DNA of 64,000 bases from Hypsibius dujardini. Taxonomy: Eukaryota; Tardigrada; Eutardigrada; Parachela; Hypsibiidae. A model generated the notes under the pieces. It was not told where the DNA came from. It searched no databases and saw nothing but the letters and a program-made list of their open reading frames with translations. Shown one piece after another: positions 17,701 through 31,200 of this stretch (positions within the stretch are counted from its first letter, which is position 1; each line of letters begins with the position of its first letter). A program made the translations under genes and the position numbers. The DNA lies in contig LRSR01007913.1 of assembly GCA_001579985.1 (NCBI GenBank), positions 163,594 to 227,593 of the forward strand. The letters run 5' to 3'.

Positions 17701-20485
17701 AGTTTTGTCAGTTAATTACAAAATTAAAGCCAAGAAATTACTATATGCTATAGTTTGGTTTTTTTGTTTAGTTTAGTTTTCCTACTGCGCCAGTGCTCGA
17801 TCCAATCTAAACCCAAAGAATAGTTGATCTCATCGATGCGATTTTTTAATTTAATCTAACCTTATTGACCTAGACAAGCATTAATTAATTTAATATTATT
17901 TTGTCTCTCAATTATATGTTGTTAATAGGGCTCGCAACGTTACACACCATTTTCACACGAGAGCACAACCGTATAGCCGACGAGCTGTACTACCTCAATC
18001 CATATTGGGACGACGAACGGCTCTTCCAGGAGGCGCGCAAAATTCTCGGCGCTATGCTCCAACATATCCTTTATAACGAATGGCTCCCACTCGTCCTTGG
18101 GAAGGATGTCATGTACCAGAATGACCTTCTACCCCAACCGGTGGGGTACTATGGCGGATACGACCGAGAAATCAACCCTACCATTGCTAACGTCTTCGCC
18201 ACTGCAGCTCTACGGTATTACTAACATGATAAAAAAATAAACGAAATAAATGTACGTGTTGAGATGTCTTTTCTGAATAGATTCTCGAGTATTGTCACGA
18301 ATTAATTCAATATACTGTTTTATTAGTACTAAGGCTTACTATTATTATTTACCATCACTATATACTATTACTATTACTACTACTTCTACTATTATTAACT
18401 ATTACTACTTAATTTACTTTTATTTCAATATACTATTTTTCTCCATATGCTGCAATTTAGTAATATTACTATTAATATTAATTTAAAATAATTTCAAGCA
18501 TGTTTTAATATATTAAAATAATCAAAATGTTATTTTAGAGGAGCATTAACATGTTTTAATCATCTTTGTAAGCAATATGTAAAAAATGGTACATAAAAAG
18601 CTGAATGAGATAAGCCTACAGTTGTGCACCACGCTGTGAAAACTAATTCTCAAAATAACAGTTTCTTTTGTCTTGGATTTATGGGAAAAACGCCAGCATT
18701 TCTTCCTCCTCCCTTACAGGTTTGGCCACACTCTCATCCCGTCCTGGTTCCGGTTCTTCAACAAACACCACGAGTATATCGGGCAGAAACAGCTGCGAGA
18801 CGCTTTTTTCAAGCCCTATCCCCTGTACCAACCGGGTGTGATTGACATGTATCTGTTGGGGATGATTAACGACAACATCCAGAAACGGGACAGCTTCATT
18901 ACCAGCGAGGTGACGGAGCATTTGTTTGAAAACATCCCGTACGCGCATGGCGTAGATTTGGCGGCAATCAATGTCCAGCGTGGCCGTGATCACGGTATGG
19001 CAAATGAATTTGAGATAAAATTTCGCCAAAAACAAGGTTTAGATTTAGTCAGCAATAAAATAAATGTTATTAATCATCACTAATATTGTACTAATTTACA
19101 AAAATACAGCAGAGGCATTCTGCGTTGCTCATCTGAAAATCATGACTTGCATGTCGTGCAGGTATTCCGCCCTACAATGCCTGGAGGGAATTTTGCGGCC
19201 TGCCGAAAGCGTATACGTTTGACGATTTGAAGGACGTCATGCGGTCGGAAATTGTGGAACGCCTCAAGACGGTCTACGAGTAAGTATTCAACTCAGAAAG
19301 ACACTTTTCCGGGGATATACACGTATTCGCATGTGAAATATTATTTGATTATTCATTTTTTTATTTGTGTTCAAAGGAACGTGGACGATATCGATCTGGT
19401 GAGTATCATCGTGTATCCTTATTACCTGTAAAATTGGAGTCTTACAACTGTAATAAAGTACTAGCTACTAGAAAATTTGATTACGCGATTGCAGAAATAA
19501 TTCAAGGAAATCTAACATTACCGTAGCCGTATCAGATAATCTTCTCTGCAATATATGTCGTGGCGCACTTTTTTCACATTTATTTGGCATTCCCTATGAT
19601 AGTTGAAACTGATGTCTTGTCTTAATTATTGGGTAGTTTCCGGCCGGGATCGCCGAAGAACCCCTCCACGACGGTTTGCTCGGTCCGACCTTCACCTGCA
19701 TCCTGACCAAGCAGTTTGTGCATTTGAAACGGGGTGACCGCTTCTGGTACGAGAACGACATACAGCCACAGGCATTCACTCCTGGTAAGACTTTCTAGCG
19801 ATCACTAGCACGTCAGCTTGCCATAAACATAGATTGATATACTATTCTAAGGATACATGGTATAGGCGGGAGAAGGTCTAAAAATAATCTGGCTAATTGT
19901 TGACAGATCAACTGCGGGAGATCAGGAGAAGCAATATTGCCCGTGTCATCTGTGATAATTCCGATGATGTGGAGACGATTCAGCCGCACGCCTTCCTCCA
20001 TGTACTTCCGACAGTGTAAGATACAAGTATACGTTGTTTTAAAGGACTGGCCTTGCGGACAACCGAATGTGGAGAGTTAGTCTGGGATCCATTAAGTCTC
20101 AGTTTACGTATCGGACTAGTTACACGTAGAATCTACACTATCACATACAAGCAGAGGTGTAACGGACTTTTCCGGGAGAGGCTGTTTAGCAAGGGGGGGG
20201 GGACAGTTCTTATGAAAAAAAGTTAAATATCGCTCCCCCGCGGCGCCCGAATTAATTAAGGGGGGCACTCGCCCTAGTGCCCCTCTTATGCCTCTACATA
20301 CAAGAAGTGCAACCTAGAAAAAATAATTTCCTTTTGTAGAAATGAGAGAGTACCTTGTAAAGGTCCTTTTTTGCCAAGGATAGACTTGTCGGCATGGAAA
20401 GAAGGTATGCGATTGGTATACTGTATGTGTTATCGTGCTGACGACTTACTAATTACTGCTTTCAATCGGATTGTTTATTCTGCCA

Positions 20486-20518
<33 letters not shown>

Positions 20519-20754
20519 TTCTGTTTGTCTGTCTGCCACCTACCTTTTATCTGTTTGGTATCTGTCTCAATCAGTTTACTTGTCTGTCTGTCGAAGGGTA
20601 TTGATGTCTGGAACGTGATTTATCGAAAAATTAAAGTGCACGGTTGGTTCTTCTTTCAGTTCCAAGGGAAACAGCAGACCTCAAAGGCGCAATTCACGAG
20701 GCCGTTCAGGAAGTAGTCTCGCCCCGAGGCGGCGCTGGCGACTACAAAAAATGA
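11720..20754 (+). CDS. secreted animal haem peroxidase (peroxidase 1), 14 exons, 945 aa
   Basis: Predicted extracellular H2O2-dependent peroxidase of the peroxinectin / chorion-peroxidase type, without Ig or LRR domains. Exons: 11720-12369, 13428-13561, 13667-13787, 14300-14520, 15361-15494, 16655-17114, 17929-18214, 18720-18994, 19162-19279, 19377-19398, 19637-19784, 19907-20015, 20340-20404, 20660-20754. They sum to 946 codons including the stop. Residues 1-30 are a signal peptide. Residues 31-260 are a Ser/Gly-rich low-complexity prodomain. The catalytic core carries FGQFMDHDI (Asp423 and distal His424), SRVNE (Arg568, Glu571), [17 protein letters not shown] (proximal His672) and NVQRGRDHG (haem-contacting Asn). 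All expected haem-site residues are present except the Met that myeloperoxidase uses for its third haem link. Exon 10 has only 22 bases. The biological substrate is unknown; cuticle or matrix crosslinking is the usual family role. Confidence 0.93.
12541..13253. mobile_element. interspersed ATTTGATTTG-ended repeat, copy 1
   Basis: About 700 bp in the first intron of peroxidase 1. It matches 50449-51141 along its length, for example GTACAGTGCTC, GCCCATTAACATT, AATGTACATTGA, CCTAATAAAACAGAAA and CAGTTAGCAGTTA in the same order. Both ends are rich in TTTGATTTGATTTG in inverted orientation. It has no coding capacity, so it is a non-autonomous element. The termini of this copy are worn. Confidence 0.75.
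17260..17800. repeat. AT-rich TTTAGTTTAGTTT region in a peroxidase 1 intron
   Basis: Low-complexity sequence built of diverged TTTAGTTTA-like units. It resembles the AACTAAACTAAAA-rich stretch at 25805-26545 in an intron of peroxidase 2, possibly in opposite orientation. This could be an old element family or convergent simple sequence. Confidence 0.4.
20484..20600 (+). repeat. (TCTG)n microsatellite
   Basis: Nearly perfect TCTG repeats at 20486-20520 grade into diverged units up to about 20595, inside the last intron of peroxidase 1. Confidence 0.9.
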
Positions 20755-21309
20755 CCAACTCCTTTTTCGATCCTGCCAAATTCGTTGACTTTCTTCTTTT
20801 GCCTCTCGTTTGTTTCTTCACGCGCCGCTGCGAGTTCACATATCAAAGCTTCAAATTTCTGGTTCGTGCCTGTATACAGTCAAAGCATGCAAAGTTGTTT
20901 GTTTTTTTTACGACACATCCCTCAAATCGAAAATTAAGAATACAAAAAAAAGGAGCAGTGCAAAATGCAGAGACAGGCAAGTGGGAAAAAACAACAGTTT
21001 GCTAATTGTCTGTAGCAGTAGGAAATTTCCATGAAGAAAACAAATGCATGCGTAGACTGAAAGCTGGTATCGTTGAGCGGACTTTAGAGAGAGAGAAAGA
21101 TCGTCAGCTGATGGGCATAAAAAAACGCTTCCCGGAACCTGCAACACAGAGGAAGATAGGACTAAGTGATTGGTAATGATTGTCAATCTCACTATCTCAA
21201 GGTCGCGAAGAATAGAAAAAAAATAAAACCCCCAGTGCGGGCAATACGGGCATCGGCGTACTTACACACAACAAAGAATGAGTCACACAGACACGAAGAC
21301 AACTTCCGA
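20755..21309. other. convergent 3' flanks of peroxidase 1 and the 21310 gene
   Basis: 555 bp between two convergent stop codons. It holds the peroxidase 1 3' UTR and an AATAAA at about 21222-21227 on the plus strand, which may be its polyadenylation signal. No gene is visible. Confidence 0.5.
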
Positions 21310-23057
21310 TTACGATGACGGGATGGAGAAGTCATTGGTGATCTTGTTGAACTGGATGTCGCTGAGCTGGCGCTTCAGAGTGTGCACTTGCTCCACCAAC
21401 TGGTCTCGCCTGTGGTGGAATAGAATTGAACAAGCTACTGTAATTGTCTGGCGAGTGCTAAACATACATTCGTCAAAGTTAAAAGATAGGCAGGCAGACA
21501 TCAAGACAACCAGGCAGCAAACAGATACAGACAGTCAAATGATCAGATAAACATAAAGTCACACATCTAGGCAAACATACATGGATAGGCAGGCAAATAT
21601 ACATACATTAAGACAGACAGTTAGAGAGGACAGGCAAACAGACAGACATCTATAGTGGGAATATCCTGAGAACAGTATTGGGACAACAACGCAAACATAA
21701 TGTAATCCCAAGATAGTCCACTAGCATTAAGCGGCGGCGGAGATTCAGTCGTCAGATAAAGCCCTGCCCTTTGCATAGACTGAAGTCCGGACGAAAAGAA
21801 AAAGGTGCAACGGTCAACCAGCCGATGCCGAAGCAAATCATGAGCAAGTTAAACGAGAACACAAAATTCTTAGAGACTAAAAAACGGCAGGCAGACCGAT
21901 TTAGTAATCTTGAACTGCGCAAGATAAGTACTTGGCAAGCCGAGATAGGCAGACAGAGACATGTAGACAGTTAGGCAGACACGACCAGAACACAGATGAT
22001 ATTTAGGACATACCGTTTTCGTCTGGACTCTTGACAGGGAGAGAGAGAGACAAACAAATAAACAGACAGATAGTCAGACGGACAAACAGACAATATAAGA
22101 CAGACAAACTGGCAGACAGGCAGGCAGACAGACAGAAAAGCAGACGGCCAAACAGATACACACTATAAAAACTGTAGATCGAATCGCAAACGAACAGACA
22201 AGATAGGAAAGTTTGTTTGGCACTTACTCCCCCTCGATGGCATCCTTTTGCTTGACCACTCCGTCGAGAATCTGCGTGATTCCATTGGTGTAGCTGCTGT
22301 CAGCCAATTTCTGCTTCTCATTGCCGAACCACTCAATCAGCGCCTTCCAGAGGATGTAGGGTGTTACGTACTTGAGAAACTCAATGTCCAGGATCCACGG
22401 CACCAGGTCGTTCTGCACAGGCTCCAGCACACTCCACAGCTTCGGCCCGACAGTCACCTGAAAATTTAACATCAATCACACAGGCATCAGTGGCTTCAAA
22501 TCAAACCTTCGCAACGCTTGAATTAATGATTTTTAAGGACAGCAACTTAAAAAGTAGCATGGGAAGTTAAAATCAGCACAAAAATGTCTGAAAGTCCCCC
22601 CCTTCTGACTGACCTGGAAGTTGGTGAAGGTCTCACTCTGCAGCAGCAGATCCAGCTTCCGCACAATCCAAATACGCTGATAGCCGAAGCCGTTCTGGCC
22701 TCCATTTCCGTTGCCGGCGCTGTTGTGCGTGGCGCCGTTGCCGTTGCCGCTAATGCTAACGCCGCCATTTTCTCCCGTCCCCGCGAAGACCGGCACGCCG
22801 CCCTTGATGATGAAGCCGTCCTGGTGAGAGTCGTCGACGAGGCGATGCCATAGCATATACGGCACCAGGAAGGACCACTGCACCAGTTTCTGGAAGATCT
22901 TAATGGCGGCAGTCAGGGGAAAGAAGAAGATGCGGACGGGCAGGGGCGCCTCCTTGTACTGATTCTCCAACGCAGTGTCATTGTTCTTGTCGCGGCTGAA
23001 CTTGTCCCGCAGAAAGCGCTCCATGCCGAGGATGCCGTTGTTGAGGATGGAGACCAT
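21310..23057 (-). CDS. uncharacterised protein, 3 exons, 257 aa
   Basis: I do not recognise this protein. Exons 23057-22614, 22457-22228 and 21409-21310 join cleanly through GT-AG sites to 258 codons including the stop. It starts MVSILNNGILGMERFLRDKF. A hydrophobic, aromatic segment follows at about residues 38-70 (containing VRIFFFPLTAAIKIF). Next comes a Gly/Asn-rich linker (about residues 96-128), then a Trp-rich helical region with LVPWILDIEFLKYVTPYILW. The C-terminus is charged and heptad-like (RDQLVEQVHTLKRQLSDI), suggesting a short coiled coil. An in-frame Met lies upstream at 23174, but the 23057 start has the better context (AAAAATGG). The hydrophobic and amphipathic parts suggest membrane or lipid association; this is inference. 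It lies between two haem peroxidases, with no evidence of a shared role. Confidence 0.75.
21480..22200. repeat. extended CAGA-type tracts in an intron
   Basis: Most of the 818 bp second intron of the 21310-23057 gene is diverged CAGACAGACAAACAGGCAG sequence, with denser blocks at 21490-21660 and 22040-22150. It is among the largest such blocks in the window. Confidence 0.8.
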
Positions 23058-25267
23058 TTTTACTGCTGCTGCTAGCACGGCGTACGTGTGATGAGCGGTA
23101 CAAAAGGCCCACAGGTACCCGCGAAAGAGGCAGGGATGGAAAAGAGCGATTGTGGCAGGCCAGAGGGACCGCAAAAATACTGCGACGACGCGTGTGCAGT
23201 GTGGAAGGAAAATACTGGAGTGGAGTTAAGAGGAGAGGAAAGAGAGGAAAAGAGAGAGTATGTGTGGTGGTTTGATCGGTCGGAAAGATAGCGCGGGAGA
23301 TGATTTCGGGGCAAAAGTGAAGGTCGAAACTCGAAAGTCGAGTGGACTTTCGTAGCAGCGAGAGAAATTTCTGGGATAGAGAGGCAAGGAGACGCGAGAC
23401 AGCGGCGGTTTTCTAATTCGATGACAATAAGGCTGCGGTGTGTAGGTGTGCGGTGCGGTCTGTGTCAGGTGGCGTGTGGCTTGGTTTGTCAATCCCAGAT
23501 AAGAATCGGTGGAAATTCGAGGCACGAAATGCAAATACGAACGAGTAGGGCGGTGCGATTTTGAGCCGGCTGCGGTGCCGCTGGGGTTTCGCTTCCCGCG
23601 GTCGCGGTTTGGACTCTCGAAACCGCCGCCGAAAGCAACTACAGCCAGATCAGGGCAATTAAAAAAATTAAGAAATTAACGGGCTTAGTACTCTACAAAT
23701 GACAAAAGATCGTACAGTTTAAAAAACCAGTTGATTGATGTATTGAGCGAGATACATACACTGGTTTATCTGTCATTGGATCTTTAACTAACAATTGATT
23801 GATTAAATGCACACCAGTCTATCCATGCTTGGATCTTCGATTGATTGATTACTGTACTGTAATATACACGTAAGTAATTCCAAGATGTGCAGTTGCAGCA
23901 CACTCCTTTAGCTGAATTTCGACGAGGCAAATATTTCCCCAGTCGTTTTGCAACACTGATATAAAAGTGAAAAAATGTCTCATCACATGCAGAATGGACA
24001 GAATAATCAAAGTTTGATTAAGTCAAATAATAACAAAGTTATGTACTTGAAACAAAAACATAATTTTCACATAATCAAGAGTAGCAGTCTATAAGTAAAC
24101 AATTTCTCTTGAGATAGAAAATTGACAAGTGGCAATTTGTGCGGTGCTGGGGGCGGTCTGAATAACTTGACCCGTGGGCAGCGGCAATGCGGTTTCAAAA
24201 AGTGCTGCACTGCGGTGCGGTTTGCGGTTTCAATAACTAGCTGTGGTGCGGGTTGCGGATCAAAATTTTGGGCCCGCGCAGAGCTCTACTGCTGCTGTTT
24301 ACATAATGGGGGTGGAGTTGGCAAATTTGGTTCTTCTTACGTGCATGAGTGTTTATGAATTACGGGGGATAAGCATACGGAAGTCTTTGACACTGACCAG
24401 CAGGATCTGGGCTGCTGTGGGTGCAGGCTTGGGGCAGGTGATACTACTTTTTTATTTTTTATTTGTTTTTTTTACATTGATAAATTTCGTTTTTGGCAAA
24501 CATTAAACATGAAACCTTTAAAGACTGGATCGGAATTTTAGAGGCAAAATCCTCAAAGATATTTACCTCTTGACACTTACCACATCCGTTGCGGCATTTA
24601 GGTTGCAGCACTGTTACCAGATGATCTCTACAGTATTAGTAAATCTTCTTTCCCATCACTTCCCGGGAGCATTGATTTTTGAAGCTTGCGCAAAAAATTA
24701 CGTTGTTACGCAAAATACAAGATATCTTGGTTCCATACTTGCAAATGAATCCCCCTCCCCTCTTGATACGAAATCTTTCACTTCTCTGTTTTGTAGTATA
24801 TGCTGTAGTTTCTTACTGATACTTTCGCTGAGAAAAGCTTTCGAAAACCAAATTTCATAATTATTAAGAATTAAAAACTGTCAAAACCATTATAGATTAG
24901 ATTATACCAATACAATATAACTTGTCCTGAGTAGCGCCATCTATAATTATTTTTTAACGTCCTTAATTCTTAAAAATTATAAGATCTGCTTTTCGGAAAC
25001 TTTTCTCAGCAAAAATATTAGTGATAGACTTTAGCACATAGTACAAAACAGGCGAAAGGGGAAAACTTCGTATCGGAGAATGCCGGGTTCGCCTGTTAAG
25101 AAAAAATAGAGCCACTATAGCACCCAATTGTGCCACAATGCGGTCGGCAAGAAGGAATAGTCTTTTTAATTGCAGTGTACGCAGTTCTGAAAATATCTTT
25201 TTGCATCTCTCTCGTTCGGGTTGATTTTCCTCCAGAAAAATATAACAAAAAAGTAATCATCATCTCT
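23058..25267. other. intergenic region upstream of the 21310 gene and downstream of peroxidase 2
   Basis: The first 500 bp are purine-rich (GAGAGG runs) and are the likely promoter and 5' UTR of the 23057-start gene. Two G+C-rich patches (about 23545-23640 and 24130-24290) share GCGGTTTC/GCGGTGCGG motifs. The second ends in GCAGAGCTCTA, like a hAT terminus, so they may be the ends of one decayed element. The remainder is AT-rich with nothing recognisable. Confidence 0.45.
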
Positions 25268-28200
25268 TTATGTTTTATCCAGCGGGGCCGACCTTTCAGG
25301 TCTGGAAAGAGTCGCCACGCTATCAGCTAAATTTGTAGCAGTACCACTACTACTGCCACTCCTCGTACTTGTAATGGAAATATTGGCGGCCTTGGGGTCC
25401 GCCCGAAATCTAAACTGACTAAACATCGGTCCCGGCACGAGGGACTGCATGATGGGAGGGTTCATCAGCAGCTGCTGAGGAAACACTTGCGGGTTTAGGG
25501 ACTGTTGGGTCATCTGCACGAACTGCTGCTGCTGGGGAGAAGGTGCTTGCTGCTGTTGAGCGAAGATGAAGGGTTGCTGTCCTGGTAGCGTTTGCTGGAC
25601 GAATTGTTGTTGTGCTTGAGGGGGTGGAAGGTCATTGATGGAGGGTCCCGGGAAGTCCTGCTGCATATTGTTGAGGGGCATCATGTCGCGCCCGAGGAGA
25701 TTGCCGCCGGCGGTTCGCCACACGCTGAGATCGATCGACGGCAGCTGATTGCAGGCCAACTTTGGATTTCTATGTTGGTTTAAAAAAATATGTAGTACAA
25801 TATCATGCAGAGATGGAAGGAACTAAACTAAAATATGAGTAAATAAAAGGATTTGTTGGGCGTTTTTAGTATTTATGAAAAAAAACTAAACCTGTAAATT
25901 ATTAGAGATTCTAGTGGGAATAACTAAAAGTTTGTCAACAATAATTTGACTACAACTAAAATAAACTGAACTAAAACAAGAGTAAATGATGTCATCCTTT
26001 TGGGTTTTTAGTTCATGAAAACTTCAGATTAAGCATTTTTACTTAATATGTACATTCAGGTAAGAAAACATTTGCCAACTAATTTGACTAAAATTAGTTA
26101 ATAATGTCACAGTTTTGCTATTGCTAGGCTAAACTAAACTAAAAACGAGTTAACAATGTCACAATTTTGCTTTTCAGTTTATGGAAAAAGTAAAGTAAAC
26201 TTTAAGTTATTAAAGATTCAAGTGTGTAAAACTGAAAGTTTGAAAGGTCTGCAAACTAGTTTAACTATAATAAACTAGAAATGAGTTAATAACGTCATAG
26301 TTTTGGTTTTCAACTAATTTGACTAAAACAAAACAAAACAAAGCTAAAATGAGTAAATGTTATTGTTTTGATTTTTTAGTTTATACGGAGAGCATAAACC
26401 AAACTTATTTACTTAATAAATAATCCCTTGAGAAATACTAAAAAAGATTTGTCGACGAATTTGATTAAAACTAAACAAAAAGTATTGGTTACTCGTTTTT
26501 GTCCACTAAAATTTTAGTTGGGCTATTTTAGCTTGTGCTATCCCTATTTGATAGTCTGAAAACATGGGTGAAATGGAAGGCGCTTACATGTTCATAAATG
26601 GGATGGGCTCCACCATGACCCTCCGTTGCATGGCGAAGGAGTCTGTGTTATCGCAGAGCACTCGAGCCAGTGAAGCCTTTCTGATCTCCGCCAGCTGGAC
26701 TGTAATAATATATAATCATGGAATTGGTATTTTATAACTGTTTGTACCAGTGATAAATAGAATTTCACAGTTATGAAACTCCATCAAATGGTTGCGACCT
26801 AAATGCTCTTTTGGAATCGGTTATGTAACTCTAGAACTTGTAACCAGTGCTGTTCTAGCACTTTATAATATTCTCATGTTACCTCTATTTTTTAAAACAA
26901 CTGAAACAACATTTTTGGCCTCACGAGCTCCTCGTAATTTGGTCTTAAAATAATACAGAAATTGTAACTCTGGACTGCATAAACGTAGATTCCTCCAAAA
27001 TGGATAATCTCAAAATGGATAATTTGTTCAACGCACATTAAATTTTGGACATTTTATATATGTTTCTACGTACGTGGCGAGAAGGATCCGATGCTGATGT
27101 TGTTCTCATACCAATACCGATCGCCGCGTCGCAAATTGTGAAACTGTCGCGCAATGATACATGCAAAGGTCGGCCCAACCAGCCCTCCCGACACGGAGAA
27201 CTCGGATAAGCCCGCAGTGAAGAGATCCACATCGTCTGGATGTCTGTGCACAAGATGATGAGAACAAAAATGCGATTAACTTCCTCATTGTCAGTTTGAC
27301 TTAACACATATATACCATTTATATATATACCAATTGGGATATATATTTTTTTTACATACAAATACATATATCTACATGTGTACCATTTTGTATATATTTT
27401 GCATATGCATATTTTGCATATACACATATATGTATATATGCAAAATTAATGGTATCGGAATTTTGGCGTATTCGTATGAATATTATACTCATAAAGGGTA
27501 GCGAGTCTCTGAAGGGCGTCATCGGGCATCACTCCCTGCAGATCGGAGAAGCTGCTGGCGATGGGGAAACCACAAAACCGACGCCACGAATTGTAGCCGG
27601 GCAATCCGTGGTCACGTCCGCGTTGGATGTTTCGGGAGATGAGGTCGTTACCGAACGGTTGGCCTGATAACATAGACATGCGTAAAAATCATATACTATC
27701 AAGGAGGTAAATGGAAATAATAACAGCTCTCCACTTAAACCCGAATATCAAAATGCTGAACCGCGAATGAGTATCCTTACGTCTTGACATACAAAGATAT
27801 ACCGTACTCATGCATACTTGACTCTTTTGACATCAAAACGTATTTTCATTATAGAATTGCAAATATTGTCTGCCAGGGGAATCTTGAGGGGCCTTCCCCC
27901 AGTTGTTTACGGAAAATTTTATTATTTATTCTTCAATATATAGTATTTTTTCAAAGAATAATCCATATAACTTACAGCGCCGCTCATTAGCTTCACAAAA
28001 TATTTTCAAAATATTTATTCTACGTGCAGTCACATGCAGTACAATCAATAGGCAATTTAATTTGTAACTACAAGTCTGGTAAAGTTTCCAAATGTAATGA
28101 TGATACGTGAACTATCTGTAAGTTACCGGAAAAGCCCGAGTCAAACTAAACAAACCTTGGCAGTGTTCCATTAACTCTAAAAATAAGGTTAATATTGTAC

Positions 28201-31200
28201 TCCAAATTTCCAAATTCTTTGATGGCCAAAATATTTCAGTAATCGAAGGAAACTATCCAAATGTTTCCCCAATATGAAGATCTTATATACCATAACCTAA
28301 CCTGACACATGATACATTTTATGAAACGTTAATAACTAGCATTTATGTTGCCATATGATAAAATTACCAGGTGGTTGAAAGAGATGGTTGGACAGTTCTT
28401 CCGCCACGAACCGGTCGAAGGTCTGGACATTTTGCGAGGTCATCCCACGGAGGTACTGATCACAGCGGCCTTGGTCATACAAAATGAGCGGTTGAAAGAA
28501 ACTGTTGACTAGATTGTTCGCCAATACCTGCAACACATCGACAATTTTGCTGCAGTTGTTAGGATCAGGAGGAGGAAGGATCGCTGCTGGATTTACCGCT
28601 TGGCCGTTCTGGTTGTCTAAACGAAATTCACCATTGACAAGGGAATGACCAAACCTGTAAGCAGAGAGACCAATTGCCGCAAGCTTTGTGGAGCAATTAT
28701 ATTATTACTAGATATTTTATTGTGGACTGCTTAATAAAGACCCTTCGATGCATGTACACAGTTTACAGGATCTGTCGGGATGAATAGAATACAAGTAAAA
28801 GCAAAATATATGCTACTAGAATAAAGTGGTCATATAAAATGCAAAACTAAAAACAGCATATTGCACGGTGTGCCATGCTGTCTATATAGCACTAATTTAT
28901 TAATATATTAAGTATTAATGTTGTACTTCCAAATACAAATTTGCAAAGTTGTAGAAATTTAGCTGTGGTATTTAAATTTACCCAAAGGAACTCGATCTAG
29001 ATCTTATGGTCAGAGCTGATTATCAATCAAGCATCCACGTGATGGAATCATAGTTCAAAATATATTTTTGAAGCCTTAAAAAATCTAAAAAACCAGATAA
29101 AAATATACACTTTACTAAAGTAAATTTTGAGTCACAGAAGTATATTGCCAAAATATATTAGTACCGATACGCAGCAGTGGCGAATTCATTGGCAATGGAC
29201 GGATTGACCTGGTCCGAATATCCGTTATAATAGCCCGTACTCAGGAGATTTAATCCAAATTGGTTCATAATGTCCCGTCCGAGGACGACTGGTAAAAATT
29301 CATTGAAGGTGATATGCTGGAACATGGCACCCAAGATTCGTCGAGTTTCCTGGTAGACCCGTTCGTCGTCCCACCCCGAGACTTGATTCATACTGAACAG
29401 TCCTCGTGCAATCCTATTGTGCTCGCGAAGCCTGCATAAAATGCCATGAAAAACAAATAATCACTTTATTCGTACATTGGGTAAAAATTGTGCCCTACCA
29501 CATTGTATGCATGGCGGCCAATCCTGTGTGGACGTTAACTCGAACATCACCTAAAGACAAATCACTGATGCATTAATAATAATAATAAAATAATAATAAA
29601 ATTACATTAGTAGAATTTGTAATAGAAAATAATTAAAGTAAAGTAAAACAAAAATAATATTAATACATAGTTCTAATAGAAAATAATTCAATTCAGATAA
29701 AATAATAAAATAATTTTGTAATAAACCTCAACATCACAAATTGTGGTTATATACCAGCTCTGAAACAGGTCCGGTCTGCAGTCTTGCGAAAGCACTCCTC
29801 CGTTGTAGTGTCTGCCGGAAGTAGCGATTCCTGCGTGCCTCGAGTCTGTTGAATCAACATCATTCCTGTTCCAAACAAATACGAAGAGAGTTGACAAAAC
29901 AAATTTGAATTTGGAAGCGACGACATCTTCTTGAAATTATTCTAACAGCACAAGTTGAAAATGTATATTTACCTTAGTTTAAAATTTCACTTCAAATAGT
30001 TAATTGAAACTAATTTGAAACTAGTGAAAAGTTTCAAGGGTGTACAAAGGTTCCTGTAGAAAATCGGCATTTATTGAGAAAGCTTGCGACGAACGAGATG
30101 TCTAACAACACCTAAGTCATCAACAGAACAATGAAAACAATTCAGATTGGGAATATAATCTAACATTCAGATATTATTTATTGACAAAATTGTGAAGTTG
30201 CTTTTTCGTATATTTACAGCCTACCCATGCTAAATGAGCGGAGACTGTTGCCGGTGGCAAGGGTCGATCCATAAACCTGGGAAGCTACAACCGAAACACC
30301 CCTTCAAGATTTGCTGCAGCGTACTTTATGTGTTCCGCGTAAAGGTAGCGAAATTAGGGTTTTCAAAGAAAATTCATGGAACAAATACCGTCGATGAAGG
30401 AAGTTAGCTGGTTGAGTTGTTCCCGTGGGCCCAGCACGTTTGTCGCCGGGCTGCTGCGAACAAATTCCAGACAAGACTGCCCGAAGCGTGGGTAAAACGG
30501 ATCGTTCTGCGGGATGGGGATGGCGAAGCAAGAGGAATGGGCCACGGTGCCCTGTGGAAGGTCGCAACATTTCGGCGTCATCAATTGGGTCCGTCCGTTC
30601 TGGTTCACCTCAATCGCCGTTATGGGAGTGTGCTGTAAAGAAAGGCTTTTTACTTTTTCATAAGCATTTTTATAAGCATTTTTTATATACAAGAGTTTTA
30701 ATAAGCTATTTTCATACATTTTTTATAAGCTTGTTTATAAGCTTTTTCACACACTTTTTAAAACTTCTTTATATGTTTTTTTTTTATCAAAATTCTTTAT
30801 AAAGTTTTTATACAAGCTTTTTTATAACCTTTTTTACAGTATGAACGTTTTTATGTGGGTTTTCATAATTTTTTTTAAACCTTTTTTTAAGCTTTTTTAT
30901 GGTTTATACAAACGAGACGATTTTTTTCTATTTTTTATAAACTAGCCGCTTCCATTTTTTTGACAAGAAGTTAAAATCACCAATCGTCATAGATTTAGAT
31001 TAGCTTTCAGAAAAGTAAAGGTTTGTTTATAAAAAAAATATTGACAACGAATGCTTTCTTTAAAAACAGGCTCTGAAACGATATCTTTTCCAGTAAGCAA
31101 CCCATGCCAGAGAATAATCATAATAATAATAATTATTATAATAAATCATAAATAAATGTAGAAAATTTGACAAATATGAGTATAATTAGGTTAGTGGCAT

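Noticed and set aside
23058-23174. Upstream in-frame Met for the 21310-23057 gene
   Set aside because: Possible, but the 23057 ATG has a better context and the extension has no recognisable feature; only 5' transcript data could decide.
24130-24290. GCGGT-rich patch as a CpG island promoter
   Set aside because: It resembles the end of a decayed hAT-like element (GCAGAGCTCTA) more than a promoter, and no gene starts there.
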